A DNA stretch of 64,000 nt from Alentia gelatinosa (taxonomy: Eukaryota; Annelida; Polychaeta; Phyllodocida; Polynoidae), in contig OX465579.1 of assembly GCA_950022655.1 (NCBI GenBank), forward strand, positions 133,736,118-133,800,117, read 5' to 3'. Under the pieces are notes generated by a model. It was given only the letters and a program-made list of their open reading frames with translations. It had not been told where the DNA came from and did not search any database. The number at the start of each line of letters is the position of its first letter. Position 1 is the first letter of the stretch. A program made the translations under genes and the position numbers. This document shows positions 38,350 through 49,762 of the stretch, piece by piece.

Positions 38350-39265
38350 TCTAACTTGAAAGATGGAAATCGCTCTCATATCTTAACTAATCGGCCGATT
38401 TGTATAAACAAGACATTTTAGAAAGCTGAGACTTGGGCCTATCTTTAGGGATATACCTGATATACATGAGTTATGGATAAAATTTCCTGTCATAGAATGA
38501 AAATCGGAATTGTTTAAATGAAAAACATTAAAACATGTTATTTTGATGTTTTCACAGCGATTTAATGAAAAAACTATCGCGATGACCTATAGAAATAAAC
38601 ATCCCACCCTTCAAGGCATCTCAAGACGATTGAAATGATTCCTATATTGCCAGGCTGTGATAGATATTTCCTGAGATAATGAAGCATTGGGTCTGACAGT
38701 ATTAGATTGTGTGAGGCACTATATGTACCTTGGAACAAAAACCTTTTTTTCTAACTTGAAAAAATGTGAATTGCTCTGGCTTTGTGTAAAACAGGCCGAT
38801 CTTTATAAATAAAGTATTGTTAGAAAGCTAAGACTCTGGTCTATTTGTTGGTATACCTATCATATACCTATGCTTTGGCTCAGATTCCCTGTTAAAGCTT
38901 CAAAACTGTGATTTTTGCTGACAAATTCCCAAATTTCCTGACAATTAACTGATGCATTATTAGTCCATTATCTCTGGAAATATCTATCACAACCTGATAA
39001 TATTGGTATCGTTTTAATCGTCTTGATATTCCTGAGAAGATAGAATGTTTATTTCTATAGGTCATCGCGATAATTCTTTCATTAAATCACAGTGAAAACA
39101 GAAAAGTAACATGTTTGTGGGTTTTTTTTACCTAAATAATCCGGATGTTCAATCTATGTCTGGAAATCTTAGCAATGACATAGGTATATGATATGTATAT
39201 CAACAATAGACCAGAGTCTTAGCTTTCTCAAATGTTTCATTTATAAAGATCGACCTATTATTCAC
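38350..39265. mobile_element. Long foldback with an extra direct repeat in the middle
   Basis: The left arm (about 38,350-38,690) and right arm (about 38,950-39,265) are imperfect reverse complements. One pairing is 38,545-38,602 with 39,044-39,099, sharing TCGCGATGACCTATAG. Another is 38,622-38,682 with 38,958-39,023, sharing TGATAGATATTTCC-type words. Between the arms, 38,748-38,890 is a third copy of the outer left arm in direct orientation (TCTAACTTGAAA, GGCCGAT, TTAGAAAGCT). There is no coding capacity. Confidence 0.75.
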
Positions 39266-42239
39266 AACACACTAACAAATTATATTTTTAGTTAGCTCTG
39301 TGCCTATGGTTCTCAATCCATGCTGCCGACCCTGGTAAGGTATCACACCCCGTTTTCAAATGCGAGAATGTTGCTGGTTCTCGGCAAGCAGAGCCTAGTT
39401 ACATGTAACCAGCGCAACCCGTTATTACGCTCGATCGTAGCGCCACGCTCATGTGCAAGTGGAGAACTGCAGTTGGTGCTACAGAGTGGGGGGGGGGGGG
39501 GGGGGTTGGTAACGAATTTCATCATTTATAGTTATCAACCAATCTAACTAGACATTTAAGAGATTTCCCCTCTAATACTGCCGTTTTGTATTAAATATCA
39601 TAATATAAATAAATGCTCTAATTAAATTTATAAATAAGGCTGTTCTTTGCGAATTTGAATCATCTAGGAGACCTCCGGTGGTGGCCCCTGCTAGGATACG
39701 TTTCTGTAAGTGGAAGAGGGTATGTGAGTTATAGGTTACATTTGTCAAACTCTTATGGCCTATTCGCGGTGCCTCGTCCGTAAGGACTGTCCTCTGCCAG
39801 AATTGTCCTTATATTTAAACGCTGACTCTCCTAGGGCCTCTCCTACAGCTGTTCTCTTTGGCCTTGTAGACAAACGCCCCTCCCCTCCCCCGTCCCTAAT
39901 GGCGTCAGGCGACCAACAAACATTCGTAGGTCAGCCCAAATGATGATACTACATGGCTGTCATCTTAGTGTCTTTTGCAGGCGCCGACAAAAACTATTTT
40001 GTTAGCCGTCGCCTGTGCGGCCGTCTCCGATGAGCGTGTTGATTACTCCACTGCACCGATTGCTGTGACCACCTGGCAAAGGGCCGCCGGGCGGCCGCCG
40101 GGCGGTTGCCTTGTGATGCTCTTAATCTTGTGGTCGTGCAATCGTCCCAATAGAACACGCCCTTAATATGGGCTGTGATAACGAAAAAGAACAAGGATAT
40201 CACTGATCTACAAAGACATGTTGACATAGTCTTCAGCACTCTAAACCAATTGAGGCCATTGTATGCAGTGAGGGGGTGCGGATGAGAAGTAAAGTATTGT
40301 GGAAATTGTGTGTACATATCTCCTGTCCAATCCAATGTGTACAAGATGGAGAAAGGGTTGGGCGACAAATTATTCATAACATTTGCGTATATTTTCATGG
40401 GTGGCCTCTATCTTTGTGGTCTAAACGTGACCTACATAGTAGATTCGAAATTAATGCCTATTGAACTTTCATTATCAATACTTTATTGGTAATCGGGCAA
40501 AACCAGGTCAACCCTGCTCATGCAACAGGAAGTCATGCAATGAGAGAAAAAGCTGTGACCTTTGGCATTATTGAAAATTTCCAAAGCTTTGTTCTCTCCA
40601 ATCCTGTTCACTGTGATTACAAAAGATTCTAGGGATATCTCATTATATAGTCAGTAAACTGGAATTTACTCGCAGTTCTCACGGTCAAAGCCGTCCGGTA
40701 CCCATGGTCCCCGCGATTGTTAGACGCTGACTATTGATTGGACAATTTACGTCAGAGCTAATTCATTTGAAGGCGCACTTCCTGCTGATATGCACCTGGA
40801 AGGAAGCGGTTTGAGGCTGATCATGCACACCAGATTATAAATGTTATCAAATAATGGCCAGAATCCGCTCTCTGTATGGACAGGACAAATACAAACCACC
40901 CTTTGTCCGTAATCCTGCCCAATGGGAACTAGGGGAGACCACCTGCTGACTAGGGTAACCCAATAGGTGCCGCGCTTTGTACGAGATCGAATAAATTATA
41001 CACGGAGCCCGCGAACGGCGCTCTACGGTCTAGTCACATACCAACAGTCGCTTGGCGAGATTGGACGTCCCACACACAAATAATGAATACATGTACAGAC
41101 ATTTTTGGACTGGACTGTTTGAATTTTTAACACAAAGTTCTCATTTGATAAGATTTTACGTAAATTTATCAGTAAGCTTTAGAGTGTGTTGTTCCACATG
41201 TTCATTATCTGGATGATTTCCTACTTTGCTTAAGTGGTCTATTGAGCCACGGTCATGGATGGCCCCATTACATAGTCACAATCATATGTACATGGCATCT
41301 TTCTTACATTTTGGCCGAGTTAATACACCTTAAATCTCACTAAAACGAATTACTCATTCCTAATTCTACTATTTCCAAAGGTTTATTACAATTCCTACTT
41401 AAGAAACCTATACCATGAAAGGTAAATGAATAGCCTATATAAAAGGAGTATGGAGATGAGTTACATTGGTACGATATGAAATCCTATTACATGATCACTG
41501 TTGCTGGTCTTTATCATGTCATAAGATTCTCCCAACCCTTGATGGACTCCTACGCTATATTTCTATCTATGATATCAAAAGTATCTAAACAAAACCATGA
41601 ATAAAATGATGTGTAATATTGTACAAGTTATAAAGATGAGGTACATTAGACTTACAGTAATACCTGAAAAATCGTATGAAACATTTCTTTTGTATTTTCC
41701 TTTAAGGATGTTCTTTCGCTCCGAGGTAGCCCATTCATCTGGATGCAGAAATTTCAATGGGAAAAAGGGTATCTGGTATGATTAATATAATTTGCATCTC
41801 CATGATATTTATATTGTGCGTCCCTCTAAATTCAACCACAAAGATGGAAGAATGTACAGAAAACTACGGACAGGGACTCACAAAAGTAGGGGGACTTGAG
41901 GCTGCCTATTAAACACTAATAATTCAAATTGTAAATCTACCCTAAAAACGAAATATATTAGTGAGCTATAAATATCCTAGCTACTAAGCTATGCATTGAT
42001 TGTAATTTGATATCTGGCTACATAATTATTGAAAGATCTCGTAACTGTTCAGAAATGGTTTAATAAGAATTTTGTAAACGATATTTCCTTTATCTCTTAT
42101 ACACCCCACCTGTTTGGATTTCACCGTCTGATTCCCACTGGAGCACAGTCAGAATACGGTTAAGAAGGAAGGAGCGGAGTCACACTACACCATTCAAGGA
42201 ATCTGACCGTGCCCCTCACGTATCAACACTAGAGACAAC

Positions 42240-42826
42240 ATGCCAGGTAAGTTATATCTGTGACATACATATTTGAAGAACATAACAAATATATATGCAT
42301 ATTGATTGACTATTAGAAGCATGTACAGGAATCTTTGATATTTTACATTGACAGTGTGGAGAATGATGATGAACTCACGCAGTAAAAAGCTTTTATAGTT
42401 TTGTATTTGTTAGTACACATGGTCAATATACTCTTTTTCCTTGTTGTAGTTACCCACAAAAAACCCAAGAAGAAGATTTCACAAAAGAAATTGGGTGGAA
42501 GTCGTAGGGGAAGTAGGGATGATAGCCAACGTCGGGGTTCGGATCAGAAACCCACAAATAGTGAAGATGCAGTTGAAAATCCCATGGTAAAACCAGAAGC
42601 GACCACACATACTGAAGAATCAGATGAAAAGCCTGTTCCAAAACCAGAAGAGAGTGCGAATAGTGAACAATCAGATGAAAAGCCTGCAATAAATCCAGAA
42701 GGGAGCACGAATAACTCAGAACCTGCCAGTACAAAGAAGAAAGAGGATGGAGACCAAGATAAGACAAAAGAAAAGGACACTGTCAAACCACAAATGGTCA
42801 GTACTAAGAGAAAAAGTGGTTACTGA
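42240..42826 (+). CDS. Lysine-rich, probably nuclear protein with acidic/basic repeats (127 aa)
   Basis: Two exons: 42,240-42,246 (ATG CCA G, then GTAAGT) and 42,450-42,826 after a TTGTTGTAG acceptor; the joined frame reads MPVTHKKPKKKISQKK. The N-terminal 40 residues are Lys/Arg/Ser-rich (SRRGSRDDSQRRGS) and look like a nuclear or nucleic-acid-binding segment. Residues 46-95 contain two copies of a unit like VxKPExxxxxExSDEKP and a partial third. The tail returns to Lys-rich sequence and ends STKRKSGY. No globular domain or signal peptide is visible. I do not recognise the family; the composition recalls linker-histone tails or HMGN-like proteins. The strong bias over 126 codons and the clean splice support a real gene. 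Upstream start-exon size of seven bases is unusual but both splice sites are good. Confidence 0.65.
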
Positions 42827-43149
42827 GCCTTTAAGAATGGACGTTCGTTATGTTTTGTACCATATCAAATACGTATTTGTGATACAAGAGACCGCGAATG
42901 GCATACCTATGGACTCAGTCACTACGTTTTCTTAATATTTTATACCTAAAACTGATGAAAAACGCCATTTTATCCACATACTGAGTCATTGATTCATAGC
43001 CGATTCAGCAGGTAGTATTTCATAGACGTTCGTCCATATGTATGTACTAATAGTCTTAATGTTTGCTTTTCCATTGGTTTTGTTTTGAAATGTGGTTACA
43101 TATTTTTGACTCATAATTGGACAGTTTCTATTGATACACCGAGAGTTTA

Positions 43150-43286
43150 TCTCACCCCTAGAATTTTTGTCCCATAGGCTTAACAGTGAGAACTCATTCT
43201 CCATGCCCCTATAAGTATTGCAGTCCGCTCTCCGTGGTCTATATCCAGTGTGTCATCCATTCTTTAGTGTGTACAGGGGTGAGATG
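43150..43286. mobile_element. Small MITE with TCTCACCCCT ends
   Basis: TCTCACCCCTA at the left and AGGGGTGAGA at the right are inverted repeats around about 115 bp. The interior contains CCCATAGGCTTAAC, a word also present in the composite MITEs at 29.9 and 51.2 kb, so they may be related. No coding capacity. Confidence 0.55.
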
Positions 43287-43959
43287 AATATAGAAAGCAA
43301 CTCGTTTTGGTCAAAGAAGTCATTCTCCAACTCGTTTGAATGCTCCGTGATATTCACTCTGCATCAAACTCGTAGAGAAAAACGACTTTGACAAAAACTT
43401 ATTGGCTTCTTCTTTAGTATGCCGCGAGACATCTCTACGACGTTATTCACCATATCAAAACCTAGCCATATAGATTTAAATGGCAAAATAATTGAATTCT
43501 ATAAATAAATCAAGTGCATCCTATTTTTGACACATTATATGTGGTCTGTTAATGGTCTAAATCGATATCTGTTAAAGATTTAAGTGGATAAGATTAGATT
43601 TACCTTTGCATGCCAATCGACCATCTTCGTCTAAATACTTCAGTGTATTTCTAAGACGACATAAACAATTCACGAATTCAGCTTGGCGTTTGACTGTAGC
43701 TAAGGACACTAGGAGGGGCTAAATCATTGAGCTCCTCACGGACACTTTAGCACGGAAGAAGGCTATAGAATGGAATCGATCGCCCTCCAGGGAACTACAA
43801 AAGCTCCAATGGCGTAGAAGGGTCTGTTCAAAGATCAATACCGGCCATCTTCCACTTTTCAGATTGAGGCCAATCAGATCTGGGCGCCAACCCAGGGGCG
43901 TCAGAACATTTTAAAAGTGGGGGGGCAAACTGAAATATTGCTGACTTTTTTCTTGGTAT

Positions 43960-44603
43960 GAAGTCAGACTTTGACATTGGCCTGTTCTACTGGATTTACG
44001 TGAATCTGCGAAATGTCTGTGAAAAGTCAGGTCTTAGCCTTCATTGCACGCTAAAAAGTCAGACTTCGACATTTTTATGGCAAAAAGTCAAGGCCTAGCC
44101 ATCATTGCACACTAAAAAGTCAGACTTTAACATTTTTTATGGTCAAAAGTTAGAGCTTAGCCATTACCACACACTAAAAAGTCAGACATTTACGATTTTC
44201 CATGGTAAAAAGTCAGGGCTTAGCCACTATTGCACGCTAAAAAGTCAGACATTTACAATTTCTCATGGTGAAAAGTCAGGGCTTAGCCATCATTGCACAC
44301 TAAAAAGTCAGATATTTATAACTTTCCATGTTCAGGAGTCAGGGCTTAGCCATCATTGCACACTAAAAAGTCAGACATTTACAATTTTCCACGGTGAAAA
44401 GTCAGGGCTAAGCCATCATTGCACGCTAAAAAGTCAGACATTTACAATTTTCCATGGTGAAAAGTCAAGGCTTAGCCATCATTGCACGCTAAAAAGTCAG
44501 ACATTTACAATTTTTTATGGTGAAAGGTCAGGGCTTACGTATCATTGCATGCTAAAAAGTCAGACATTGACATTTTTCCACTGTGAAAAGTCAGGTCTTA
44601 GCT
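43960..44603 (+). repeat. 63-bp tandem array
   Basis: About ten copies of a 63-bp unit occur, each with AAAAAGTCAGACATTTACA, CATGGTGAAAAGTCAGGGCT and TAGCCATCATTGCAC. Because 63 is a multiple of three and one frame lacks stops, the array is open as a repeated HHCTLKSQTFTIFHGEKSGLS-like peptide. The unit belongs to the surrounding element, since a degenerate unit also lies at 46,413-46,490 beyond the insertion. The open frame is very probably not a protein gene. Confidence 0.9.
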
Positions 44604-44663
44604 ATTGTGTGTATAATTTCTTCGTTCCGTTGGAAATCCATACGGATTTCGTGGTTGGAAAAA

Positions 44664-45502
44664 AGAAGAAGATCAGCGAATTCCTTGACAAAGGATACCC
44701 AAGAGACCTAATCAACGACTGCAAAAGAAGAGTGGACCAACAAGAAAGAAACTCTCTTCTAAACAAGAAACCAAAACAGGAGGAGGAAAAGGAACAAACG
44801 GAGAACAACAAAATAGTGTTGGTCACTACCTACAATCCCAACAACAATGCTGTGGGAGAAGTTGTGGACAAGAACTGGGACATGCTGGCCCGCTCAACGA
44901 CAACCAAGACCCTACACAAGAAGAAGATAATTAAAGGCTACAAACGTCCCAAAAACATAAAGGACTACTTGGTCAGAGCCAGAACTGAGTACGAGCGAGA
45001 AGAACACAACCGGAAGAAAAAGCAAGAAACAAAGGAAAAGGGCCAACAAAGAACGACAAACAACAAATGCAAGAAACCCAACTGTAAATACTGCAACCTG
45101 ATCTGCATGGACGGAAGAATACAATCCAAGGAAACAAGAAAACACCACGACACCAAGTGGAATGTCACTTGCAACAGCTCCAACGTCATATACTGTATCG
45201 AATGCAAGAAATGCCAGACACAGTATGTAGGACAAACGAAACGCAAAATCAAAGAACGAATACGAGAACATCTCAACTGCATACGAAAAAACTCAAGCAA
45301 GAATGAAGTACCGAACCACTACAACCAGCAAACACACGATGGGGTAGAAGATGTGAAAGTCTACATCTTGGACTACATATACAGACACCCAGAATCAAAA
45401 GAAGCAGCAAGACTACGCAACAAAATCGAGTTCAACTGGATACATCGGCTGAAGACACATGCTCCATATGGCCTCAACACACTGGACAACAGGTACGGCT
45501 AA
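44664..45502 (+). pseudogene. GIY-YIG nuclease end of a Penelope-like polyprotein
   Basis: The frame encodes a segment starting ISEFLDKGYPRDLINDC, typical of the region after the reverse transcriptase. A Lys-rich linker and a Cys cluster (CKKPNCKYC, then C) follow, and then a GIY-YIG endonuclease module: VIYCIECKKC...QYVGQT, with the Arg/Glu-rich IKERIREHL helix. The end (IEFNWIHRLKTHAPYGLN) matches the copy at 47.4 kb. The domain itself looks intact, but the reverse transcriptase upstream is gone. The longer open frame from 44,105 is a chimera of the 63-bp array and this remnant; the junction falls at the inverted repeat near 44,608-44,662. Confidence 0.85.
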
Positions 45503-45765
45503 CTGATTGGCCCCCCGGATGTGCCCCCACATAACGCCACGTCAAAAAAAATTTTCCAACCACGAAATCCGTATGGATTTCCAACGGAACGAAGAAATTA
45601 TACACATAAAGTCATCAGGTGGGGGACACGGGAGGACCGAAAAAGTTAGGACTACAAATAATAGAGAGAACTCGACACCGCGAACAAACCTGTTCAAGGT
45701 GGGGACACATATCCACCTCCCGGACTGGTTCTGGGGGGGGAAGACCACAGAAGAGTACCTACCAC

Positions 45766-45806
45766 ACTTAGCCTGATGAGACTTGATAAGAGTCGAAACC
45801 ACGAGA
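45766..45806 (+). ncRNA. Hammerhead-ribozyme-like core in Penelope copy 1
   Basis: CTGATGA (45,773-45,779) is followed by GACT-loop-AGTC and then GAAAC (45,795-45,799), which is the invariant core and stem II of a hammerhead ribozyme. ACACTTAG before the core can pair with CTGAGTGT after it as stem I. The expected cleavage triplet is not clear (ATA precedes stem I and does not close stem III well), so the ribozyme may be degenerate. Hammerhead motifs in Penelope terminal repeats are described in the literature, which supports the call. Confidence 0.55.
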
Positions 45807-47231
45807 GAATACTGAGTGTAATCACACTCGCGACAGCATATTTCTGAGGCGAAAGCGTCAGACGAGCTACTCGGGTTGACTGGTTCAACAAGAGATAGCA
45901 ACGCCCCCACTACACCATGTGAACACGCAGTGTTAACATATCGGGTTGACGAATCTTCAACAAGATAATGTACACAGTGACAGGACGTGACAGTGGGACT
46001 GTCAAGTCAAACACAACACCGGGCTGGCCACTCCCAGCAAGGCAAGAAGAACCACACTCACCTTGGGTTTCCTCCCTGTTCTGATCGAACTTGGCAGTGG
46101 GGTTTGCACAAACCCCATGATTAGAGTTGTTCTGACCGAAAAACTCGATAGAAAATGCGTGTAAATACACGTAGTAACGCCCAAGCGAAGCCGACACTAA
46201 CGGATGATGTGCACACATCGAACGCAGCCGGCCGTACAAACAACAACACGGGTCACATGATACTCACGTGACGTGCCGACCAATGAAAACGCTGCAACGG
46301 GTATGTTAATGAGGCCGCGGCGTCGTCCGCGGCCTGTTTTCCGCTTCTCTCTATTCCGTGGTCGCTACGTGGTGGGGAAAGAGCTCGACGCTAGGCCCTG
46401 TGAAAACACATATCAGGTCTTAGCTTTTGTTCCATGCTAAAAAGTTAGACTTAGACATTTTTCAATGCTGAAAAGTCAAGCCAGCTTTTACACTTGGTTG
46501 AGTAAAATTTGAAGCTGCTGACTTTTTTGGTCTGGCAAAAAAGTGGGGGGGCAGTCGCCCCCCCCCCCTGCCCCCCCCTGTTCTGACGCCACTGCAACCT
46601 ATTATGCAGCTACTTTAACCAAAGGAAACAGTTCACGTTTTAGTCTACTTTTTGTATAGGCCTAATAAAGTTCTTTCAGGTGGATTCCATCCCTTCTATA
46701 ACCTTTATATTCTGAATCAATTGCCTTTATCATATCATGACATAATGCCATTTAATGTAATATCATTTTTAATTAGCTCTGGTTAATAGGGGAACTATAA
46801 ATCATAGTTGCATGTCTATCTTTAAATTGGTATATAGTTTGTGACTAAAGGTCAAGTTTATGTCCACTAGCGATGGTTGAGCAGCTTAATTTCTACTTGC
46901 CTCATCTGACTGTGGAGTGGCACCATGGTACAATCTTTCGTACCTTGTTCAATAATTACTAAGCAAGGGATAGCTAGCACTGAGCGCAGCTTATTTTCAC
47001 AATTTTCCTGGAATTTAAAAAAAGTGTGAATAGCAGTTATAAGAGTGCATAAACGTGTAACTTCCTGGGGCAAATTGATAACTGTGGATTAGTTGTGCCC
47101 TTGTATCCAGTCAATTCATATCTTTTGACACCATGTATACAGAGAAACTTACTACAGCAATTATAGGTGTAATTTTTTCGTTTTGCTTGATTAGATGAGT
47201 TCTACTCCCGCCGTTGGAAATTTCTTTTTTC

Positions 47232-47462
47232 TTAAACAACATAAGAAAGAACAACAAGATAAACGATGTACCATGTCACTTCAACAAAGACAACCACAAT
47301 GGAACGCACGACGTCAAAATACACATCCTAGACTACATCTACCGACATCCAGAAAGCAAAGAAGCCAAAAGACTACGGAACAAAATCGAGTTCAATTGGA
47401 TACACCGAATAAAAACACTGGCGCCTTATGGGTTAAATACGTTTGATAACATGTATGGATAG
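47232..47462 (+). pseudogene. C-terminal fragment of Penelope nuclease
   Basis: The frame gives VKIHILDYIYRHPESKEAKR and then a segment ending LAPYGLNTFDNMYG before a stop. It is close to the end of copy 1 (VKVYILDYIYRHPESKEAAR...HAPYGLNTLDNRYG). The GIY-YIG catalytic part is absent, so this is a non-functional remnant. Confidence 0.85.
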
Positions 47463-47707
47463 TAACCCCAAACTGTCTCTCAAAAAACGCCACGTCAAAA
47501 AAAAAATTCCAACGGCGGGAGTAGAACTCATCTAATCCAGCAACACGAAAAAATTACACCAAAAATCTATACCTAGAGGACACAGGGGTAACTGACGGGA
47601 CAACACTAGAGAGGATCAAACAGGAATGGGGATTTCAGCTCTGTCTCTCCGAAACACGGGCCGGAGAGTAAAGACCACTTACACTTAGGATAATTGCACA
47701 TAACCAC

Positions 47708-47750
47708 ACCACACCTGATGAGGCCCATAAAAGGGCCGAAACCACTGAGG
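47708..47750 (+). ncRNA. Hammerhead-ribozyme-like core in Penelope copy 2
   Basis: CTGATGA (47,715-47,721), a perfect 5-bp stem II (GGCCC, loop ATAAAA, GGGCC) and GAAAC (47,738-47,742) occur in exact hammerhead order. Sequence after the core (GAAACCAC, GAGGAAT) is shared with copy 1. Stems I and III are not convincing by eye, so activity is uncertain. Confidence 0.55.
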
Positions 47751-49762
47751 AATGCCGTTTCTGAAAATAACACGAAAAAAACACACAAAACGTAAATCAG
47801 CCGTAAGACAATAGAGGAAAGGCGCAAAAACAAACGAATAAGGGGTCAAACAGAATGCAGGAGAAACTGACACTGGACCAGGATAAACAAAAGTGAAAAC
47901 GCGGAAAACAACGCCCACAAACCAACGGCACAAGGAACCAAATCCTTTGCCCAACCGTGAGAGAAAATACTTTATCAATCAAAAGGTCTAAACCCTTAAC
48001 CATAATTCCATTTCACAATAATCACAGCATCTTTATTACTCAATATCAAATTATATTCAATTCAGAATGACTCTCACTCTTCCCAGTGGCGCACAACCAA
48101 GAAAACTTCCCCATAGACAACAACATTCCAGCTCCGAGAAACCCCTCACACACCCCCGAACATAAAATACAAATGCGCAGTAGAAAAGCCCGCTTCCGAC
48201 ATCCCTGACGGGCCTCAGGACGCGGAACCGGGTCATGACCCAGAACGGCGGGAGACCACGACCAATAGCTGGCCGGTTGACAAAAACGCCAACGGCCAAA
48301 CCAATCAGAAACGAGCTAACAGGACTGAAAGGGAGGAGCTATATAATAGAACCTCCCACCCCGATCCTCTCTAGAGTGGTCGTGCCGGTGGTTTGTGTTT
48401 GTAGTTTTACCAGCCGCGTTCATTGAAACTACTACAGCTATAGTTTAACAAGATTCATGGAGGTTGCAGGCCTAAATTGCTTTCAGTTTTAAAATTGGTC
48501 ATTTTATTTCATATTTGATATTCTAGTTGATCCTTTGCAAGTTTTATTTTATGGCTTTATCCTCTGATTAGTAAGAAGTAGAATGACTGTCATGATGCGT
48601 GGCATGGATTCCACGCTTCTCATTCGTGTTGCCTGAATATAGATGTATTTAATTGCAGAACCGTGATTTAAGAAAGTCCTATTTTGACATTAAATTCTAA
48701 ATGCCAGCCAATTAGCGTGTAGTATATGATCATAAAGGGCGCAAACCGACAGTACAATGCTGAAAATATAAACATTATACTGAAATGGACATCCTAGATA
48801 TGGATTGGCAACTTATACCGGATGGCACCAGATGCCCTTGCTGGATAAAGGCAGAAATAAAAAAGAAACCCGTCTGAGGTTGTACTCATTCAATATTTAG
48901 ACTTTATAAACTCATTAAGAACTTCTGATTGATCAAAGCAAGAGTTTGAACTTTCCAATCAATATAATGACTTTTTTCTCTATCGGAACCCTCCTTGTGT
49001 TTTTTATGCTAGATCTCGGCCTTACCTTACACGCCCAGTATTTTTTAAAATCAGCTGTTAGGGATCAAGGCGCCTGGCTCTGCTGTTCTTATACTGCTTG
49101 ATATCTTTTCCAGGCGGTGCTGTTATTAGAGGTCAATTATTTTGCTTTTATCTAGTCAATTTACAATGTTCTGTCTATTGCTATTACATTTCACAGTGAC
49201 TACAATACGCATAGTTTCTGTTCAATGTTAAGCAATATTATCAATGTTATTGCTGTCGATAGCTAATAGGAGATTTCTCATAACGTGCCATCTAGTGTGT
49301 CTTGATTTAGTGAACAAAGACACTAGACTTTTTTTTAATTATTGGTTTCTTTATCCTGCAAGGACATCGGTGGTAAACCGGTATGAGCGTCCTTACACAC
49401 TTTTGGTACGCCCACACCTTATACAGAAAACACTTTTCAAACTCCTTAGTATAAATATAAATATGTATAAATATATATAATATCTAAACAGATATCCATC
49501 ATTATGTACATTAACTAATCTGGGTATTGTCCATGTTCAAATTCTTATCCAATCAGCTATTCACCAATCGCAATATACGATTGATCAAGTAGATTTTATA
49601 TAGAATCCATTTCCTCTGGTGGTTTCACCATCCCGATTCACAGATGTTGGATCTATGCGTTTGGGAGTTGACAAACAACAAAGATATCAAATTATCTGAA
49701 GTAAATGAATTGCACGTAAACCTTGATATTGCATCTTCTCATTAGTTAAATTTTATGTTAGT

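Larger units (their letters stand above)
35095..42239. other. Intergenic region with transposon remnants
   Basis: No gene is supported between the M3 stop codon and the start of the 127-residue protein gene. The region contains two poly-C runs (about 36,001-36,017 and 36,721-36,740), a pogo-like MITE (37,143-37,783), a long foldback (38,350-39,265), a poly-G run (about 39,489-39,505) and a GC-rich block at 39,975-40,170 that looks like transposon debris. Open frames here overlap these repeats and show no splice context or family resemblance. Confidence 0.6.
44604..46412 (+). mobile_element. Penelope-like retroelement, 5'-truncated copy 1
   Basis: The 13-mer TCAGGTCTTAGCT occurs at 44,591-44,603 and 46,413-46,425 and frames a 1,809-bp insertion inside the 63-bp array. 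The insert holds the C-terminal nuclease part of a Penelope-like polyprotein (44,664-45,502) between perfect 55-bp inverted repeats (44,608-44,662 and 45,552-45,606), then a tail with a hammerhead-like core (45,773-45,799) and a promoter-like GC-rich end. The reverse transcriptase is missing apart from a few residues before the linker. Inverted repeats from partial inverted duplication are a known feature of Penelope insertions. Confidence 0.85.
43893..46594. mobile_element. DNA element with hAT-like ends, interrupted by a Penelope-like element
   Basis: The outer ends are CAGGGGCGTCAGAACA (43,893) and TGTTCTGACGCCACTG (to 46,594), imperfect inverted repeats of the CAGNGGCG type common in hAT elements. 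CAACC lies directly outside both ends (43,888-43,892 and 46,595-46,599) as a possible 5-bp target duplication. Subterminal G-rich/C-rich runs and CTGACTTTTTT words mirror each other. Inside, a 63-bp tandem array occupies the left part and a single residual unit lies at the right. The middle (44,604-46,412) is a later insertion. No transposase is present. Confidence 0.75.
47159..48429 (+). mobile_element. Penelope-like retroelement, severely truncated copy 2
   Basis: TACTACAGC at 47,150-47,158 and 48,430-48,438 frames a 1,271-bp insertion. It has inverted repeats (47,166-47,219 and 47,507-47,560, about two mismatches), a short nuclease fragment (47,232-47,462), a hammerhead-like core (47,715-47,742) and a 3' end with CCAAT (near 48,298) and TATATAA (near 48,341) words suggesting a promoter. 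CGCCACGTCAAAAAAA follows the stop codon in both copies. The family is the same as copy 1 but the inverted-repeat sequence differs. Confidence 0.75.

Noticed and set aside
39994..40398. 134-codon minus-strand frame with an Arg-rich end
   Set aside because: The Arg-rich part comes from a GC-rich CCGCCGGGCGG repeat; the rest is AT-rich intergenic sequence with no homology I recognise.
42450..42786. Two minus-strand frames opposite the Lys-rich protein gene
   Set aside because: They are complements of a biased Lys/Glu/Pro coding exon, which keeps the opposite strand free of stops.
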